Shown in pieces: positions 45,595-60,635 of a stretch of DNA of 64,000 nt (position 1 is the stretch's first letter; each line of letters opens with the position of its first letter). Source of the stretch: Rutidosis leptorrhynchoides. Taxonomy: Eukaryota > Streptophyta > Magnoliopsida > Asterales > Asteraceae. The notes beneath the pieces were generated by a model. It saw nothing but the letters and a program-made list of their open reading frames with translations, searched no databases and was not told where the DNA came from. The translations under genes were made by a program, and so were the position numbers. The stretch is taken from assembly GCF_046630445.1 (NCBI RefSeq), contig NC_092335.1, forward strand, positions 315,070,501 through 315,134,500. The letters run 5' to 3'.

Positions 45595-47599
45595 TGAAGT
45601 GACCCGTCCTAATCCATAAGGACGAATACAATAACATATGGTTATATTGCGAGGTATTTGACCTCTATATGATACATTTTACAAATATTGCATTCGTTTT
45701 TAAAGATAAACTTTTATTACATCGAAAGTTGACAGGCATGCATACCATTTTATAATATTCAACTTATAAATGATCTAATCTGTCATTTACTTAATAATAA
45801 TCTCTATTGAACTCAATGACTTGAATGTAATGTATTTTGAAATATGTCATGAATGACTCCAAGTAATATCTTTAAAATGAGCAAATGCATAGCGAAAGAT
45901 TTCTTTCAAACCTGAGAATAAACATGCTTAAAAGTGTCAACTAAAATGTTGGTGAGTTCATTAGTTTATCGTAATCAATCATTTCCATAATTTTAATAGA
46001 CCACAAGATTTCATTTTTCATAAATAACATTACACTCGCAAGTGTATAAAAATCATTCGTATGATGAACACCTGGTAACCGACATTAACATAATGCATAT
46101 AGAATATTCCCCGCATACTCGCAAGTATGCCATATATAACGGTAATCGCAATCACATTTTTAAATCGAAGTACTAAAGCATTCCAAATTCCAGAATGGGG
46201 TTTGTTAGGCCCATAGATCTATCTTTAGGATTTGCGTCAATTAGGGGCCATTTCCCTAATTCTTAGGTTACCAGACTTGAAGGGGCAATATTTGGTATAG
46301 TAATCCAACCATAGAATGTAGTTTTAAGTACTTGTGTCTATTTCGTCAAATATTTATAAAAGCAATGCATGTATTCTCAGTCCCAAAAATATATATTGCA
46401 AAAGTATTTAAAAAGAGAGCAAATGAAACTCACGATACTGTATTTTGTAGTAAAAATACATATGACGGCATTGAACAAGTGTAGGGTTGGCCTCGGATTC
46501 ACGAACCTATATTAAGTATATATATTCATATGTTGGTCAATATCTGTCTAACAATTTAGGTCAGATCAAAGTGTATCACAATCCTAATGCTCGAGATTAT
46601 CATGCAGAAGTCAATAAAAGTCAACTTGTCCCAAAATGACTTCCAAGATTTATACATGTTTATTATATAACTTAAATGTAGTCGTTTTATATATTTACAT
46701 ATATTTATCAGATTTTATTAGAGTAAATAATACAAGTCATTTATTAATAAATAAACATTTATATTAAAATTTATATATGATAGAAATATACTTTATATAT
46801 CTTAAGTAGTAAAATTTATAAAGTTCACTTAATATCATAAAATATAGTGGTATGTATTATTAATGTAATTATATTACGTGTGGTAAAAATATCCTTGTAT
46901 CACATATTTATTTGATAAAATAATATTGATAATAATAATAATGAACAAAAGTTGTATTATTTTGTAATAGTAATATTAATTATTTTAATAATAGTAATGA
47001 TAATAATAATAACAATAATAATAATAACAACATTATTTATGTTTATTAATGATAATAATAATTTTAATAATAAATAATATTATTAAAAGCATATTAATGA
47101 TAATAACAGTGATAATATTATTATTATTATTAATAATATTAATATTATTCATATGACGATAATTTTAATGAATACATTTTCTAACAATGATAATCTTAAT
47201 AATAACAACACTTTTTAATATTATCGATAATAATAATAATAATAATAATTATTTTATTAATAATACTAAAATGATAATAATAATGATATTTTATAATAAA
47301 AATGATATTTCTATTAAAAAGATAATTTTAATAAATATGATAGTTTTAATATTAGTAATACTTTTAATAATAATAATGATAAAAATAATGAAATTGATAT
47401 TTTTCTCTTATTTAATATCTTACAATATTTTAATTTCATCATGATACTCATACTCATTATTTCCTAATTGATTTGTTTAATAGCTTTTAGTTCTCTTTAT
47501 ATCGTATTCATAATAATGATAATAATATTATTCATAATAATTAGATGATACTAATATAAGTTTTTATGATAATGATCTAATAAGTATTATAATAATATT

Positions 47600-47609
47600 A
47601 ATGATGATG

Positions 47610-47665
<56 letters not shown>
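47600..47665. repeat. (ATA)n microsatellite in LTR
   Basis: About 65 bp of ATA/ATAATA within a wider region (46925-47850) made almost wholly of A/T trinucleotide repeats. The poly-Ile frames it creates are not genes. Confidence 0.9.
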
Positions 47666-47667
<2 letters not shown>

Positions 47668-48404
47668 TAATAGTAGTAATAATAATGATAATGTTAATAA
47701 TAATCTTAATGATAATAACGGTAGTAATACTAATAACAATGACAATTTTTAATAACAATACTTATAACGATAACGATAATAATAATAATAATTATTATTA
47801 TTAGATATTAATAACGACAATAATAACGACGATAATAATAATAATCGTTTTAGTAATAATACTAAAATTAATGATAATTCAATTGGTTATATCTTTTAAT
47901 CCGTCCATCGAAACTATACGCTATCTAAATGAAAAGTTATTAATTTTTCGCCACCTTTCCAACGACATGCATATCCTATACCTTATCTCAGTAGCATATG
48001 TATCAAACTCATGATTCATCAAAACTATCTAACGACTAAATTAAACATACAAACATGCATAAACATATCTACTCGAGCACTAGTAAGGGATACACTATTA
48101 ATATATGAAAAGTAAGATTTGAATGCTCACGTATTAATATTGTGATTCAATATTGCAGGAAAAGTACGTAGACGCGACAGAGATGATAAACACTAGATTG
48201 ACCTCACGAGCATACCCATGAACATTACCCATAACCTCCATAGCTATAATCTATAATTTTCTTAGCTCTATCCCTCTCAAAAAACCCATTTTGGAAATAT
48301 ATGAGCAGAACCTCGTCGTAGTATTTTATGTATAATAATACTAATATATTACTACTAATAATAATAATACGATTAATAATAATAATATTAATCTTAATAA
48401 TAAC

Positions 48405-48441
<37 letters not shown>

Positions 48442-48540
48442 TAAATATCTATAGAGAGGGATTTCGATAAGCAGATAGTTGAATGAATGAATTAGAACGC
48501 AAAACGTCGAGCATTTAAAGGAAGTAAACCTCACCTACCC

Positions 48541-48590
48541 CTCATGCGATCGCATGAGGTTGTGTGGAGAGACTCATGCGATCGCATGAG
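48541..48590. repeat. Two perfect 18-nt palindromes in the LTR
   Basis: CTCATGCGATCGCATGAG occurs at 48541-48558 and 48573-48590, each perfectly self-complementary, separated by 14 bp. Confidence 0.95.
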
Positions 48591-49971
48591 TCTTTGTTTA
48601 CATTCACAATTTGATAACAAGTTCTACCGACACTTTATTTTACTATTATATATATATATAAATATTATTTAATCTATATAATTAATTAAATATTATATTA
48701 TATTCTCGTGCATAGTTGATTTGTAATTTTAGCATCGATGAATTGTACGTTGACGCTCGACTTACGTACCGGTTTCGGTTTTCCGAACGTCCTTTCGTAC
48801 GCTAAGAAAACTTGTACTTTACGTTTTTCGACGTGTACTTTTATCAATAATTAGACTTAAATCAATGAAGACTATCCCACTCAAAATGTAACTTGAACAT
48901 TCGAGTGTTTTGGTCATTTGCTTCTATAAATCGACGTCTCGTTATTTACCAATATATATTATAATAATATTATTTTAAATCCAAAACGTTTTACGACTAA
49001 GTTACTTTTATATTTTATCACTTTGTAAATTAATTATATTATCATTTAGAATTATAAACTTTTATATTTTAGAAATATTTATTTACTAATATAATATTTA
49101 GTTTTTCAAAAACTAATTATATTTCAAAGTTTAATATATTTAAAATCGTTTAAACAATAGATATTATTATATCACCTAACGTTTTACGCTCTAGAACTTA
49201 ATTTGATATGATTCATTTATGTGCCAACGTTTAATTTAACTTCTCAAACATTTTAAATAACATCTCTAAAAATCAATCGAATAAATAAACAAGTGTTACT
49301 ATCGTTTACTTAACTAATTTGAAATCATATATATCTATTATACATAAACACGTTTTAAATATACGTTACAAGCTATTTATATATGTCTAACACTAATATT
49401 CCAACTCACGTTATTTAAACCAAGACATTTTAATAAACAAGTTCTATTATATCAAAAAACGTTTTCGTACACTTGAAACTAAATCAGTTGATTATTATGA
49501 AATTTAGTCTCCCTCTAACTTTTGTCTAATTCTCATTATTTGACACTTTATTCTCATATGCAGATCACTTTACCAATTATTCCGAATACCGTTAAAAAGG
49601 AACGATTTCTCAAATCAACGTGGACCTCACAATAGAGACCCGTAATCATATTTCAATGTATCTGATAATTCAATCATCTGATATTATCTTTCAACTCCGT
49701 AGATAAATATATCCAATAAACCAAAATGTTTAATGTACGGTAACATATACCTAGTACATTTATTAACGTTCTCTAGTTATAATATATATACATTTATGTA
49801 CAAAACAAGTTACATATAATGGTTCGTGAATTGTCGGGGTTTGGTCGAGGTTAATGAATGTATGAACCTAGTTTACAATTTTTAAGATTCAACTTACCAA
49901 ACTTTGCTTATCGTGTAGGAATAATATAAAGATTAAGTTTAAATTTGGTCGGAAATTTCCGGGTTGTCACA

Positions 49972-50271
49972 GTACCTACCCGTTAAAGAAATTTCGTCCC
50001 CAAAATTTGATCGGGATGGTCATGGCTGACAATAAGTATGTTTTCATGACGCATACGAGCTGAAAATTTGAGTTTTATCATCATTGAGTAATATAGATAA
50101 AATAATTCGATTTTTGTGAAGAGTATAAGTGAAGTTATCACAAAAGAGTGAATTGAGTAAGCGTAGATTCGTCATATCTTTTGATGTAGATATGATTGAT
50201 TTCCAGAGTTCAAGGGAATTGGAGAAAATCATCGTAATAAGATTTGATTTTTCGGTAATCAAGGGAATTAG
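49972..50271 (-). mobile_element. Internal region of the minus-strand LARD host, left part
   Basis: Non-coding. In reverse it resembles the end of the internal region of the inserted element (about 58170-58343), including the GGACGAAATTTCTTTAACGG block. It is interrupted at 50271 by the plus-strand insertion and resumes at 61902 or 61907. Confidence 0.8.
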
Positions 50272-52541
50272 TGTAGTGACCCGGGAATTTCCAACCAAAT
50301 TTAAACTTGAATCTTTATATATTTCGACACGATAAGCAAAGTCTGTAATGTTGAGTCTTAAAATTTTGGAACTGTTACATTGATTCATTTAACCTTTAAT
50401 TTTTCTGACGATTCACGAACAATTGTGTGTAAATAAAAATGTAAGTATATATAAATATAAATATAATTATAGGTAATATTTTTGAATAAATAAAATACCC
50501 ATTTATCAATTGGAATTAAAAGCATAGAGTTATAAACAAATAATTAAGTAGTTATAAATATATATATAAATAGATATAGGAAATTATTATAAATCTATAT
50601 AATTATAGCTATAAAGGATTTCTATTAATAACTGTTATGTTGGAATATTTGTAAAACTTATGAAGATTTAAAAATTCAATAGATGTATTCATGTAATATA
50701 TGATCTAAATTATAATATAAATATAGTAAATGGAATTATAAGTTTAATTGTAATTATTATATGATTATTATTATTACATTCATTATTGATATTAATATCA
50801 ATATTATTAAAGTTATAATACTGAAAATTGTTACACCTAATTTATTAATATCATTATTTTTGTTACATTTACTATTATCCTTATTGTTATTATCATTTAT
50901 TATTAATTATTATTAATACTACCAAATTTATTGTTACTAGATTTATTAATTACTAATACTATTTTATATGAAATTAAATGGAAAAATTCTGTTTCCTATC
51001 TCATTCATGCTGTAGAAAATTATGACAACCAATCGAATATCTTGACATTACAATCCAAGAATTTAGATACATACATATTACTTATATAGACACATATACA
51101 AGTATATAAATATATAAACACAATATATATGTATATGAATACAGAATAGAATGGATCCAGTTGCAATCGTTTTCAAACTAAAAGCAATATATTTTCTGTC
51201 TAAAAGTAGTACAATTGGATTCCATGTTTATCACTAGATAACAAAATCGGGTAACTATGCTGATCTGCTTTTTATTCTCTTCCTGTACCTCAGTATATTT
51301 CTGTGACCCTCTTTAATATAAAAGAATAAAATCAGTCAACATGGTGAGTAACCCTTCAATTACTCCATCATCATTATCAATAGACAGCAATCAGTTCTAT
51401 TACATGAAGAAATAAAGCAAATATAAAAGGAACCCATCACTCGCCACCCTCATCTTCTTCACTCAACCACCATCGAATACCACAACCCCATCCACAGCCC
51501 ACTGTACTGCCACCATCATCACCAAGCTACTATCATTCGAAGACCTTCACCATCATTATACCTGCAACAAAATCGAGCACACTGCAACTAATATGGTACG
51601 TTTCCTATTTCTGGTGAACAAAACAGCAGACTGTCCTTAATCACCATCATACACATCTATCTATATCTTTCATTTACATATATACTTTATATACATAAGA
51701 AACACCTAAAGAAATTAAAAATTACCTCTTCCACAACCACCTTATACCACCACGATCACCATTCCATCATCACTTAGACTGCTAATGTTACCTGGTTCTG
51801 TTTCAACTGGAATCAAAACAGTCACCACATCTTTTTGATTGTTTCTTCTTCGTGAACCTCAAAACCATCACAAACACTAATTCTTTAAACTTTACCTGCT
51901 ACTACCTTGTTACTGTTTCATGATGGAATTACCTGCAATCAACACAAACCAACATATTAACAATCATTTCCTCTACAAATTTCTGCTATATTCTGTTTTA
52001 AATACGAACAACCACAGACCACCACTAACAACTAACAATTTTAAATATCACTTGTCATCATCGATTGCTACATATATACTTCTATTCAACAATCAACACA
52101 ACGATATAATACAAAACCTGAAACTACTACTTTTGTTATGAAGATAAAGAATCGATTACCTGCTATGCCGATTCTTCTGTTTCAATTAACAACATCTTCT
52201 AGCTCGATTTATTGGGTTGATGCTTTAATCAATCCACTCCTGCTCCCATCCTGTCGACAGACATCATCAACGGATTAATAAAGACGATTGAATGAGGATG
52301 ATGACGATTAGGGTAGATGGTGACGAGTTAACAATGATGATGATGAATGGATGGCCCGTTATACCCTGATGATGGTTGATTGATCGATTGATCAATTAAC
52401 CGATCGAAGAACCGAAGACCAAGAACCCTAATTTATTCTGCCTGTTGCTCTGCACCTCGATCTGTTTTTTTTACCCTAATAACTCGCGTGATTCCCTTTT
52501 ATTAGGTTTAAATAAATAAAATTATTATAATAATAATAATA

Positions 52542-52588
<47 letters not shown>

Positions 52589-53856
52589 CATATCATTTTT
52601 AGGAATATAAGTATTATTATCAACATTATTGTTTTCACTATAAAAATGAAATAACTTATTATTATTATTAAAGATTATCATTATCATTTATATTATTAGT
52701 ATATTCATTATTAATAAAATTATTATTATTATTATTATTAGTAAATCATTTTTAACAAAACTATCTTTTTAACGAATAACTATATATATAACATGTAATT
52801 TAAAATGTAACATAAATATACGTTTTTAAAAGGAATTTATTATAAATTCCATATAACCACAAATATATAAATAATATATATTAATAAATGAAATTATGTG
52901 ATCTCCATTATATGTTTTAATAGATGTACAAATGATATAGGTTCATGAATCCAAGGCCAACCCTGCATTGTTCAATGTCGTCATATGTATTTTTACTACA
53001 AAATACAGTATTGTGAGTTTCATTTGCTCCCCTTTTAAATGCTTTTGCAATATATATTTTTGGGACTGAGAATACATGCGCTGTTTTTATAACTGTTTTA
53101 CGAAATAGACACAAGTAATTGAAATTACGTTCTATGGTTGAATGATCGAACTGAATATGCCCCTTTTTATTAAGTCTGATAATCTAAGAATTAGGGAACA
53201 GACACCCTAATTGATGCGAACTCTAAAGATAGATCTATCGGGCCCAACAAGCCCCATCCAAAGTACCGGATGCTTTAGTACTTCGAAATTTATATCATGT
53301 CCGAAGGAGGATCCCGGAATGATGGGGATATTCTAATATGCATATTGTTAATGTCGGTTACCAGGTGTTCAATCCATATGAATGATATTTTTGTCTCTAT
53401 GCATGGGACGTATGTTTATGAGAAATGGAAATATGAAATCTTGTGGTCTATTAAAAATATGAAATGATTATTTATGCTAAACTAATGAACTCACCAACCT
53501 TTTGGTTGACACTTTAAAGCATGTTTATTCTCAGGTACGAAAGAAATCTTCCGCTGTGCATTTGCTCATATTAGAGATATTACTTGGAGTCATTCATGAC
53601 ATATTTCAAAAGATGTTGCATTCGAGTCGTTGAGTTCATCAAGATTATTATTAAGTCAATTATATTTGGATATATTATGAAATGCTTTACATGCCTGTCA
53701 ACTGTCGATGTAACGAAAGTTTGTCTTTTAAAAACGAATGCAATGTTTGTAAAATTTATCATATAGAGGTCAATTACCTCGCGATGTAATCAACTGTTGT
53801 GAATCGTTTGTAATCGATATGGACTTCGTCAAGATGGATTAGGACGGGTCCTTTCA
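50272..53856 (+). repeat. 5' LTR of the nested LARD
   Basis: TGTAGTGACCCGGG...GGTCCTTTCA, 3585 bp. It contains TTA-type microsatellite at 52535-52588 and CCACCATC-rich leader-like sequence at 51420-51560. Confidence 0.93.
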
Positions 53857-53858
53857 GT

Positions 53859-53870
53859 TGGTATCAGAGC
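53859..53870 (+). other. Primer-binding site (tRNA-Met) of the nested LARD
   Basis: TGGTATCAGAGC, two bases after the 5' LTR; the same site as in the copia element. Confidence 0.92.
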
Positions 53871-56800
53871 GGTGGTCTTAGCGAACTAGGTCTGCATTAG
53901 TGTGTCTAACCGATAAGTTGTTAGGATGCATTAGTGAGTCTGGACTCCGACCGTGTCTGCATGTTAATAGTTTTGCTTATCATTTCGTGTCGAAAATTTC
54001 CTGCTTATCATTCTTAGGGAATCACTTGCTTATCAATCTTAGTCTAGACACGTTTTACTGCATTGACTGCATGAATAGTGTATAGACAAAATTCATAACT
54101 TAGCGTATCTGATACTTTATATCTTAGCGTATCTGTTACTGTAACTTTGCCTGACAACTTCCGCAGATTCCTCCGTAACTTATGGGATTTTAGTATTATA
54201 TATGCATATGTAAATTATGTATTGCAGGGTACTAATCTACATCCTATAATCTATTTATTATCGAAAATCCTTCATCTGATCGTACGAGGTGAATCCTACA
54301 ACCTGTTCGAGTCCCTCAGATTCCGATAGCTATTTCGATAGTTATTCCGACAGCTATTCCGACATAGATGTTCACCTAAGCTCCGAAAACAGCGTCATCG
54401 ACATGAATCAACCAATCAGCCATTATCAATTCATCTGATGGGTTCGTAGTTGACTTAATTAATGGAAACACGCAGAAGGCAATCCCTTCCACCAACTGAA
54501 TTCACCTCTTGACAATGAACCTGAAGCATTTACCGGCGAACCTGTTCGAGACACCATTTTCAGTCCCATTTCCAGGGTAACTCGATAAGATCATATTCTA
54601 TCCACAATTCTGAACCTTATTCATCTGCTCGTTCCAACCGACAATCATCCTGGAGTAATAAGTCAATGAACTTCGAGCTCGAATAATCAATTCGGAGAAT
54701 ATGGTGCAAAATGTACCAGCTTCAGCAACATCACCGGCACCAACAGTACAATCAATAACAGCACTAGTACCATCAACAATCCATGCTTCAATATCATCAT
54801 ATGTACTTTGAGTATGATCTTCGTTCTACGTATCGTTCTACCTCATTTATTTTCATTCGACATGGCGATTATGAAATCTCTAATGATTTAGAGATTATAT
54901 ATTCTAGTTCTAACGGTAAACCAAATGAGTTTAATATCATATTAACTCAATGAATCCATGATTACATCTGAAGAAAATATATATGTATATATGTTTTCAT
55001 AAAGATTGTAATTAAAAATTCTTTCGTACAAAGTGTTAATTGTGAAAATATTTTAACGGGTAGGTAATACCCGAGGAATATTCAGATTTCACATTAATAA
55101 GTTACAATGTACATTATTCGAAGCTGATTCAACAGTCGTTTACTATCCCATTTACATCCACTGATATACAAATCCGTTCACCACAGAATAACCATATTCA
55201 TCCAATTTCATATTTGGATTTTGATTTATCAGAATCCAACAAGTGGCATAATGAAGAAATAATGGACACAATAAAAATTGATTAGAAACAGACTAATTGA
55301 CAATATGAAATTTTGTTAAGAAACCACGCTAACAAACTCCTAGCTAACTGTTCCTAGCTAACTGTTAATTCCATATTACATTTTATTTATAGCAATTTAA
55401 TTATCGCAATTTATTTTATCGCAATTTTAATTCTCGCAATTTTATTTATCGTCATTTAATTTCTGTATTTATTTTACGCACTTTAAATATCGGGACACGT
55501 ATACAAGGTTTTGACATATCATATCGACGCATTTATATATATTATTTGGAATAACCATAGACACTCTGTATGCAGTAATGATCGAGTTCTCTATACAGGG
55601 TTGAGGTTGATTCTACAATAATATATATAATTTGAGTTGTGATCGAGTCTGAGACATATACGGGTCACGATACGTATTAATTCGAATATTATATATTAAA
55701 CTATATATGAATTATTGGACTGTCAACTGTGCACTATCGACCGTGGACTAAAAACATTGAACAATTAAAATGAATTAAAATATTGATTATAACATATGAA
55801 ACTAAACATTCTTCAAGTTTGCCACTTGATTTCGTCTTAAACATCATTTGTATCTTCACAATTACATTCTTTGTTCAAACCTTTCATGATTCTTGAAAAC
55901 ACCTCAATCGATAGGATGAATCAACCGCACTTCATCTACAGAAGGAAAGATTTATGTATATAGTATTGCATCTGAGAAACTCTCGACAACTGAGTAAAAG
56001 TTTAACACGTAGCCGCGTCAGATCCTTTGGCATTTATTAGCAAAAAAAAAAAAAAAAAAAATAACTTTGCGATCTCTTTTCAAAGTAGCAAATTTTGTCA
56101 CAGCTTCAGCAAATTAGCTACAACTTTTCGTTCGAAACAACCTTATTATCACCTTGATTTATATGTATGTTCTTTTATTGTTACCGGGGAACCTTTTATA
56201 TTCCACCATATTACCGTCAGCGTTTAATCATCTAAAAACACAATTCTCTTGAAATCACCTCGGATCGATAACCAATGATTCAGATATGGTAACAGTAAAT
56301 GTAGAAGAATCGGCAATCAGTACATTGAAAACTCACAGCATATCTACATCAACAGTTATATGTATAACATTTATCTCTTAGAATAATGACCTTCCATTCT
56401 GAAATTTTGAAAAGTACCCAGCCTACGAATTAATTGGACTTTGAAAAAGCTGAATGAAGCAGCAGAAACTGTAGATAACCGTAAACGACCTTAATTGTCG
56501 GAAGTTTGATGATTGAGAATAGTACGTTGGAAAAGCTCAGAAAAATTGGAACTGGAAAGCGGATTGAGCTAACCATAAAGGATACCAAAGAGAAATACAA
56601 CATACCCTACATACATAGAATCCATATAAATCTAGATCCGTTGAAATCTTTAGAGAATATCTTGCTCCGAAGTTATGTTAAAATCTTGCAAAAAATCTTT
56701 CTCCATCAACCATCGAACTTAGAAATCCCAAAATATCATCATCAATATCTTCGATATTTCTGAGGCTATTTTCATAAATATTCTCGTCCGAAATTATATA

Positions 56801-58343
56801 CCTCTTCGTGCTTCCCGTGTATCATTATATTGGAAATATTCAATAGAAAATTTAGTACCGAAAAACAGATTATGTGAAACTATGAAGAAAGCCGTGGACA
56901 AATCACAAAGAATAAGTTTGACTTCAAAGAATTCAAATGATTCAATGTCTGCTAAAGTCTTTAGTGAATATCTTGCTCGTTACTCTAAACCCCTGCAGAC
57001 AATAGTCTCCACCATTCTCTGATCTTAGATATTCAAAGATATTATCATATCTTTCATTATAAATATTCTCCATATTTCGGAAGATATTTTTATAATTATT
57101 CTTATCTGAAATCATTAATCTCCTCGTGCTATCAGTGTTACATCATATAGAAATTGTTAGTTTCTATATTTTATAAACTTTCGAGCTTAAAATATGAATG
57201 TTATTGAAGTAATGTTGGAAACTGATGCATGAGTTAGGATAATATAATGACACTTGATCAACGTGATTATATTACAGTAAGTCATGCTGAGTTTCTAATG
57301 GAATGTGATGATTCACAGTACCATCATTATGTGCCATGTTACACGATTCTTTCATTCTACTTAACCTCTAAACATATCAAGAAAATATCTTCTTGATGGT
57401 TCTGTCTTTTCCGTAATTCCTGATAATTTGACAAAACAAATCGTGCTACTACCTTCCCTTTCTATCTTGTATATTATGATAATTCGAAACTCCATACCTA
57501 TGAATTCTGGACCGTTACTTGCGAAAAGTAAAGAAAAGCATGAAGCTCCGAAATAGAAAGGGGTATAAATCGCAGCAAATAAGAGAGTGCATTAACTGTG
57601 GATGACAATAATTATAAGAGACAGAAGCAGGGACATTGAAATACAAGGGAAGATGTAAAACCCAATAACAACACAGAAGTTACAAACCGTGGATATTAAT
57701 ACGAATAGCAATATAAAGACACGGTATAATTAAGAATAGTATTTCCCCAAGGCAATAGTAGAAGTAAACGGATTTTCTGGTGGAAGATTGTAAAGAAGGA
57801 TGACAGATACATAGATAGGAAAATATCAAGAATCAGAACTGGATGGAGCATTTCCACAATATTTTAGAAGTAGGAATAGAGGAAGAAAGTATAAGAATGG
57901 TGAAAGTAATGGAACGGAAGAAGTTCATTTATAGTGAAAATACCAGACAAAGAAATTAAGGCAGATTTCCGCATTTATTATAGAGATCTTAATTTCCTTA
58001 CTCGTCGAAGAATCAAATCTTTTAGATTTCGAAGATTTTCTTCAAATTCCTTGAATTCCGGAATTCAAGCAAAACAACGTCAAAATCTAAGACGCATCTT
58101 ATTTTTTTTCTCTTCTAAATTCAGCCCCCTACGTCAAAAGTTAAGATGCATTTTTACTTCCTATTTCACTCTTTGGTGATAGCTTCACTCGTACGCTTCG
58201 AATAATCGAATTATTCTATCCGGGTTACACCCTGTGATAAAATTCTATTTATCAACTCATATTTTCCATGAAAACATTTTTTATTGTTAGCCATGACAAC
58301 CTCACTCAAATTTCGGGACGAAATTTCTTTAACGGGTAGGTAC
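53871..58343 (+). other. Internal region of the nested LARD
   Basis: About 4.5 kb. No gag or pol motif is recognised on either strand; the open frames are short and differ in frame. A related sequence, in reverse, makes up 61907-63686. The last 40 bp carry GGGACGAAATTTCTTTAACG and GGGTAGGTAC before the 3' LTR. Confidence 0.75.
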
Positions 58344-60588
58344 TGTAGTGACCCGGGAATTTCCAACCAAATTTAAACTTGAATCTTTATATATTTCGAC
58401 ACGATAAGCAAAGTCTGTAATGTTGAGTCTTAAAATTTTGGAACTGTTACATTGATTCATTTAACCTTTAATTTTTCTGACGATTCACGAACAATTGTGT
58501 GTAAATAAAAATGTAAGTATATATAAATATAAATATAATTATAGGTAATATTTTTGAATAAATAAAATACCCATTTATCAATTGGAATTAAAAGCGTAGA
58601 GTTATAAACAAATAATTAAGTAGTTATAAATATATATATAAATAGATATAGGAAATTATTATAAATCTATATAATTATAGCTATAAAGGATTTCTATTAA
58701 TAACTGTTATGTTGGAATATTTGTAAAACGTATGAAGATTTAAAAATTCAATAGATGTATTCATGTAATATATGATCTAAATTATAATATAAATATAGTA
58801 AATGGAATTATAAGTTTAATTGTAATTATTATATGATTATTATTATTACATTCATTATTGATATTAATATCAATATTATTAAAGTTATAATACTGAAAAT
58901 TGTTACACCTAATTTATTAATATCATTATTTTTGTTACATTTACTATTATCCTTATTGTTATTATCATTTATTATTATTAATACTACCAAATTTATTGTT
59001 ACTAGATTTATTAATTACTAATACTATTTTATATGAAATTAAATGGAAAAATTCGGTTTCCTATCTCATTCATGCTGTAGAAAATTGTGACAACCAATCG
59101 AATATCTTGACATTACAATCCAAGAATTTAGATACATACAGATTACTTATATAGACACATATACAAGTATATAAATATATAAACATAATATATATGTATA
59201 TGAATACAGAATAGAATGGATCCAGTTGCAATCGTTTTCAAACTAAAAGCAATATATTTTCTGTCTAAAAGTAGTACAATTGGATTCCATGTTTATCACT
59301 AGATAAGAAAATCGGGTAACTATGCTGATCTGCTTTTTATTCTCTTCCTGTACCTCAGTATATTTCTGTGACCCTCTTTAATATAAAAGAATAAAATCAG
59401 TCATCATGGTGAGTAACCCTTCAATTACTCCATCATCATTATCAATTGACAGCAATCAGTTCTATTACATGAAGAAATAAAGCAAATATAAAAGGAACCC
59501 ATCACTCGCCACCCTCATCTTCTTCACTCAACCACCATCGAATACCACAACCCCATCCACAGCCCACTGTACTGCCACCATCATCAACAAGCTACTATCA
59601 TTCGAAGACCTTCACCATCATTATACCTGCAACACAATCGAGCACACTGCAACTAATATGGTACGTTTCCTATATCTGGTGAACAAAACAGCAGACTGTC
59701 CTTAATCACCATCATACACATCTATCTATATCTTTCATTTACATATATACTTTATATACATAAGAAACACCTAAAGAAATTAAAAATTACCTCTTCCACA
59801 ACCACCTTATACCACCACGATCACCATTCCATCATCACTTAGACTGCTAATGTTACCTGGTTCTGTTTCAACTGGAATCAAAACAGTCACCACATCTTTT
59901 TGATTGTTTCTTCTTCGTGAACCTCAAAACCATCACAAACACTAATTCTTTAAACTTTACCTGCTACTACCTTGTTACTGTTTCATGATGGAATTACCTG
60001 CAATCAACACAAACCAACATATTAACAATCATTTATTCTACAAATTTCTGCTGTATTCTGTTTTAAATACGAACAACCACAGACCACCACTAACAACTAA
60101 CAATTTTAAATATCACTTGTCATCATCGATTGCTACATATATACTTCTATTCAACAATCAACACAACGATATAATACAAAACCTGAAACTACTACTTTTG
60201 TTATGAAGATAAAGAATCGATTACCTGCTATGTCGATTCTTCTGTTTCAATTAACAACATCTTCTAGCTCGATTTATTGGGTTGATGCTTTAATCAATCC
60301 ACTCCTGCTCCCATCCTGTCGACAGACATCATCAACGGATTAATAAAGACGATTGAATGAGGATGATGACAATTAGGGTAGATGGTGATGAGTTAACAAT
60401 GATGATGATGAATGGATGGCCCGTTATACCGATCAATTAACCGATCGAAGAACCGAAGACCAAGAACCCTAATTTATTCTGCCTGTTGCTCTGCACCTCG
60501 ATCTGTTTTTTTAACCCTAATAACTCGCGTGATTCCCTTTTATTAGGTTTAAATAAATAAAATTATTATAATTATAATTATAATTATA

Positions 60589-60635
<47 letters not shown>

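Larger units (their letters stand above)
45595..49971 (-). repeat. LTR of a minus-strand LARD-like element (its 3' LTR)
   Basis: On the minus strand it runs TGTGACAACCCGG (from 49971) to GGACGGGTCACTTCA (ending 45595); 4377 bp. Just beyond 49971, the reversed polypurine-type block GTACCTACCCGTTAAAG shows which end faces the internal region. Homologous to the LTRs at 50272 and 58344 but longer, mainly from AAT-type microsatellites. Confidence 0.88.

Noticed and set aside
47564-47804. Open frames of poly-isoleucine on both strands
   Set aside because: Translated ATA/TAT microsatellite; no start context or conservation.
51920-52141. 73-residue frame present in both LTRs of the nested LARD
   Set aside because: Kept only because the LTRs are near-identical; Asn/Thr-rich, no domain, and LTR leaders of this kind are untranslated.
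53584-53766. 60-residue frames on both strands, repeated at 61629-61811
   Set aside because: LTR sequence duplicated by the element; no protein features.
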